Positions 62,053 to 64,000 of a stretch of DNA of 64,000 bases are shown in pieces; the first letter of the stretch is position 1, and each line of letters begins with the position of its first letter. Under the pieces are notes generated by a model. It had not been told where the DNA came from. It saw only the letters and a list, made by a program, of their open reading frames with translations, and ran no database searches. This stretch comes from Gracilimonas sp965227215. GTDB taxonomy: Bacteria; Bacteroidota; Rhodothermia; Balneolales; Balneolaceae. The stretch spans positions 2,108,001 through 2,172,000 of the forward strand of contig OZ245729.1 of assembly GCA_965227215.1 (NCBI GenBank), given 5' to 3'. A program made the position numbers and the translations under genes.

Positions 62053-63183
62053 TCATTTCAAAACCTTCTTCAAAGCGGTAATTAATTGATCGCATTCTTC
62101 TTTCCCGATACTAAGCGGAGGAAGCAATCGAAGTACATTTTTATTGGAAGAGGAACCGGTGAAAATGTGATGCTTGTACAGTAATTCTTTTCGCCATTCA
62201 GCAACCGGCTGATCAAACTCCACACCAATTATCAACCCATAACCACGAACTTCCCTTACATTCGGAAGCTGCTCTAATTGGTTGCTCAAGTATGAACCGA
62301 GTTCAGCTGCATTTTTCATCAGGTTCTCTTTCTCCAAAACTTCCAACACGGCAAGTGAGGCTGCACAGGCCAGATGGTTACCTCCAAAAGTGGTTCCAAG
62401 CATTCCAAAGGAAGCCTCAAACTTCGGATGAATCATCACGCCGCCAACCGGAAATCCATTCCCCATACCTTTGGCCATGGTGATAATATCCGCTTCGATC
62501 CCAAACAGCTGATGAGCAAAAAACTTTCCGGTACGACCAAATCCGGACTGCACCTCATCCAGAATAAGAACAGCACCTGTTTCATCACAGAGGGTTCTTA
62601 AGTGATGAAAGAATTCGGGATCCGGACTTTCAATTCCGCCTACACCTTGTATGCCTTCAATTATTACTGAGCAAATGTCTTGTTGCATCAGAGCCTTCTC
62701 AACTCCCTCGAAATCATTGAATCCAAAGCGTATAACTTCTGCTCTTTCATTGACCGGGAAGACAATGTTCGGGTTGTCCGTAACGGCCACAGCCAGTGAT
62801 GTCCTCCCATGAAAAGCCCCCTTGAAAGCCATGACTTTCTTTCTGCCATTATGAGCCGAGGCTACTTTCAGTGCATTTTCATTAGCTTCGGCCCCGGAGT
62901 TGCAAAGGAATAAATTCCAGTCTTTATACCCGGAAAGTTTGCCTAGCTTCTGAGCCAGTTCCTGCTGAATCCCAATGGGTACAGAGTTGGAATAAAAGCC
63001 AATATCGTTAAGCTGCGAACTTATACGATTTACGTAATGGGGATGGGAATGTCCGATGGAAATCACGGCATGACCGCCATAAAAATCCAGGTATTTTTGT
63101 CCGGTTGTATCGTACACATAGCTGCCTTTGGCCTTCACCGGCTCCACATCAAAAAGAGGATATACTTGAAACAGGTTCATCAA
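62053..63183 (-). CDS. argD: Acetylornithine aminotransferase
   Basis: 376-residue class-III PLP aminotransferase. The PLP Lys is in IITMAKGMGNGFPVG; other markers are LFLCNSGAEANENALK, VILDEVQSGFGRTGKFF and GTTFGGNHLACAAS. It converts N-acylglutamate semialdehyde to N-acyl-ornithine. It overlaps argC by 4 bp (ATGA). Confidence 0.94.
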   Translation of the reverse strand: MMNLFQVYPLFDVEPVKAKGSYVYDTTGQKYLDFYGGHAVISIGHSHPHYVNRISSQLNDIGFYSNSVPIGIQQELAQKLGKLSGYKDWNLFLCNSGAEANENALKVASAHNGRKKVMAFKGAFHGRTSLAVAVTDNPNIVFPVNERAEVIRFGFNDFEGVEKALMQQDICSVIIEGIQGVGGIESPDPEFFHHLRTLCDETGAVLILDEVQSGFGRTGKFFAHQLFGIEADIITMAKGMGNGFPVGGVMIHPKFEASFGMLGTTFGGNHLACAASLAVLEVLEKENLMKNAAELGSYLSNQLEQLPNVREVRGYGLIIGVEFDQPVAEWRKELLYKHHIFTGSSSNKNVLRLLPPLSIGKEECDQLITALKKVLK

Positions 63184-64000
63184 AATGCGGTGGCTTTAAG
63201 GTTCAGTCCGAGTGACTCATCCAGCCCGAACATCAGATTCATATTTTGAACAGCCTGTCCGGAGGCGCCTTTCAACAAGTTGTCGATCACTCCGGTAATT
63301 AATATCTGCCCGTTTTCTTTTTGGATATGAAGAAGGGCTTTATTGGTGCCCACAACACGCTTTACGTCAGGAGAGGAATCGGAAATAGTTACAAATGGGT
63401 GATCTTCATAGTATTCCTGATACAGCTTTTTGATAGCATCAAATGATTCATTCAGCTCTGTATAACAAGCAGCTAAAATTCCTCGTGTAAATGCTCCACG
63501 CATCGGGATGAAATGGACCGGTTGTTGGAATCCTTTCTGAAGCTGCTCCAGACTCTGTTTTATTTCTCTCAGATGTTGGTGCTTCATCGGTTTGTAGATA
63601 GATGCATTATTACTTCGCCAGCTGAAATGGGTGGTGTTGGTGGGGTTTTGTCCGGCGCCCGTGCTCCCGGTGATGGCCGTTACATGAATAGAATGATTTA
63701 ACAAACTGTGACTGGCCAATGGTAGCAAACACAGCTGAATACTGGTAGCAAAACAGCCGGGGTTGGCTACATGATGGGCAGATTTAATTTCATCTTTATT
63801 CAATTCGGGCAACCCATACACAAAGTCATGCTCGCCTTTGATGCGAAAGTCTGAGCTCAGATCAATGATTTTGGCTGATTCAGGAAGGGTATTCCCTTCA
63901 ACAACCGCTTTAGACTTGCCATGTCCCGAGCAAAGAAAAACGACATCTGTGTCCTGAGGCAAATCAGAATCAAACTTCAGTTCTGTTTCACCTTCCAAAT
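63180..64000 (-). CDS. argC: N-acetyl-gamma-glutamyl-phosphate reductase, N-terminus outside window
   Basis: The C-terminal 273 or so residues are present; the NADP-binding start lies beyond base 64000. The catalytic Cys is in VANPGCFATSIQLCLLPL, and GSTGAGQNPT and HFIPMRGAF with the conserved His follow. It reduces N-acylglutamyl-phosphate to the semialdehyde. It is the first visible gene of the minus-strand arginine operon. Confidence 0.94.
   Translation of the reverse strand, partial: LEGETELKFDSDLPQDTDVVFLCSGHGKSKAVVEGNTLPESAKIIDLSSDFRIKGEHDFVYGLPELNKDEIKSAHHVANPGCFATSIQLCLLPLASHSLLNHSIHVTAITGSTGAGQNPTNTTHFSWRSNNASIYKPMKHQHLREIKQSLEQLQKGFQQPVHFIPMRGAFTRGILAACYTELNESFDAIKKLYQEYYEDHPFVTISDSSPDVKRVVGTNKALLHIQKENGQILITGVIDNLLKGASGQAVQNMNLMFGLDESLGLNLKATAF

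Overview
The window looks like a chromosome segment from an aerobic, Gram-negative bacterium of the Bacteroidota/Balneolota (FCB) branch. This is an inference. It rests on a TonB-dependent receptor with an N-terminal carboxypeptidase-regulatory-like domain, an acetyl/succinyl-ornithine-type carbamoyltransferase in the arginine operon, promoters with the TAnnTTTG -7 box (before tRNA-Phe, hslO and an M28 peptidase), many lipoproteins, and short palindromic intergenic repeats.

Left core, 1-35335: an amidinotransferase (cut by the window edge), D-Ala-D-Ala ligase, a family-5 solute-binding lipoprotein, NAD kinase and malate dehydrogenase; a PIN/Phd toxin-antitoxin pair; secreted hydrolases; a TPP riboswitch controlling a predicted thiamine TonB receptor; a lytic transglycosylase. 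Then comes a likely defence operon on the minus strand (MmeI-like restriction-methylation fusion, a C39/papain-like predicted cysteine peptidase, a 55-aa basic protein). Housekeeping follows: lpdA-lipB-lipA, plsY-gpsA, an A-type Fe-S carrier, an APC permease-Usp fusion, a broken VapC with an intact RHH antitoxin, NDH-2, hslO, a DUF559 gene bracketed by long palindromic repeats, leucine dehydrogenase and recJ.

Island, 35361-52108: a 16.7-kb AT-rich element is integrated in tRNA-Phe(GAA) and bounded by a perfect 66-bp direct repeat. It carries a tyrosine integrase, an AlpA-like regulator, a replication module (frameshifted DnaD-like protein plus DnaB-like helicase), an SOS/mutagenesis group (Y-family polymerase, SRAP protein), a sigma-like / small protein / ImmA-IrrE protease operon, and a C5-cytosine methyltransferase followed by a restriction gene interrupted by a stop codon. 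It also carries a three-gene pyrimidine-nucleotide cassette (membrane-anchored dCTP-deaminase/dUTPase-fold protein, thymidylate-synthase homologue with the cytosine-type Asn-to-Asp change, cytidine deaminase) bracketed by about 60-bp imperfect direct repeats. No capsid, tail or conjugation genes are visible, so it resembles a phage satellite or a small integrated plasmid. The pyrimidine cassette is the best candidate for an undescribed system.

Right core, 52109-64000: an MFS transporter, a cupin, an alpha/beta hydrolase, a CPXCG protein, an MDR oxidoreductase and a 2'-5' RNA ligase-like protein. The minus-strand arginine cluster argC-argD-argF'-argB-argE-argH follows, with argC cut by the window end.
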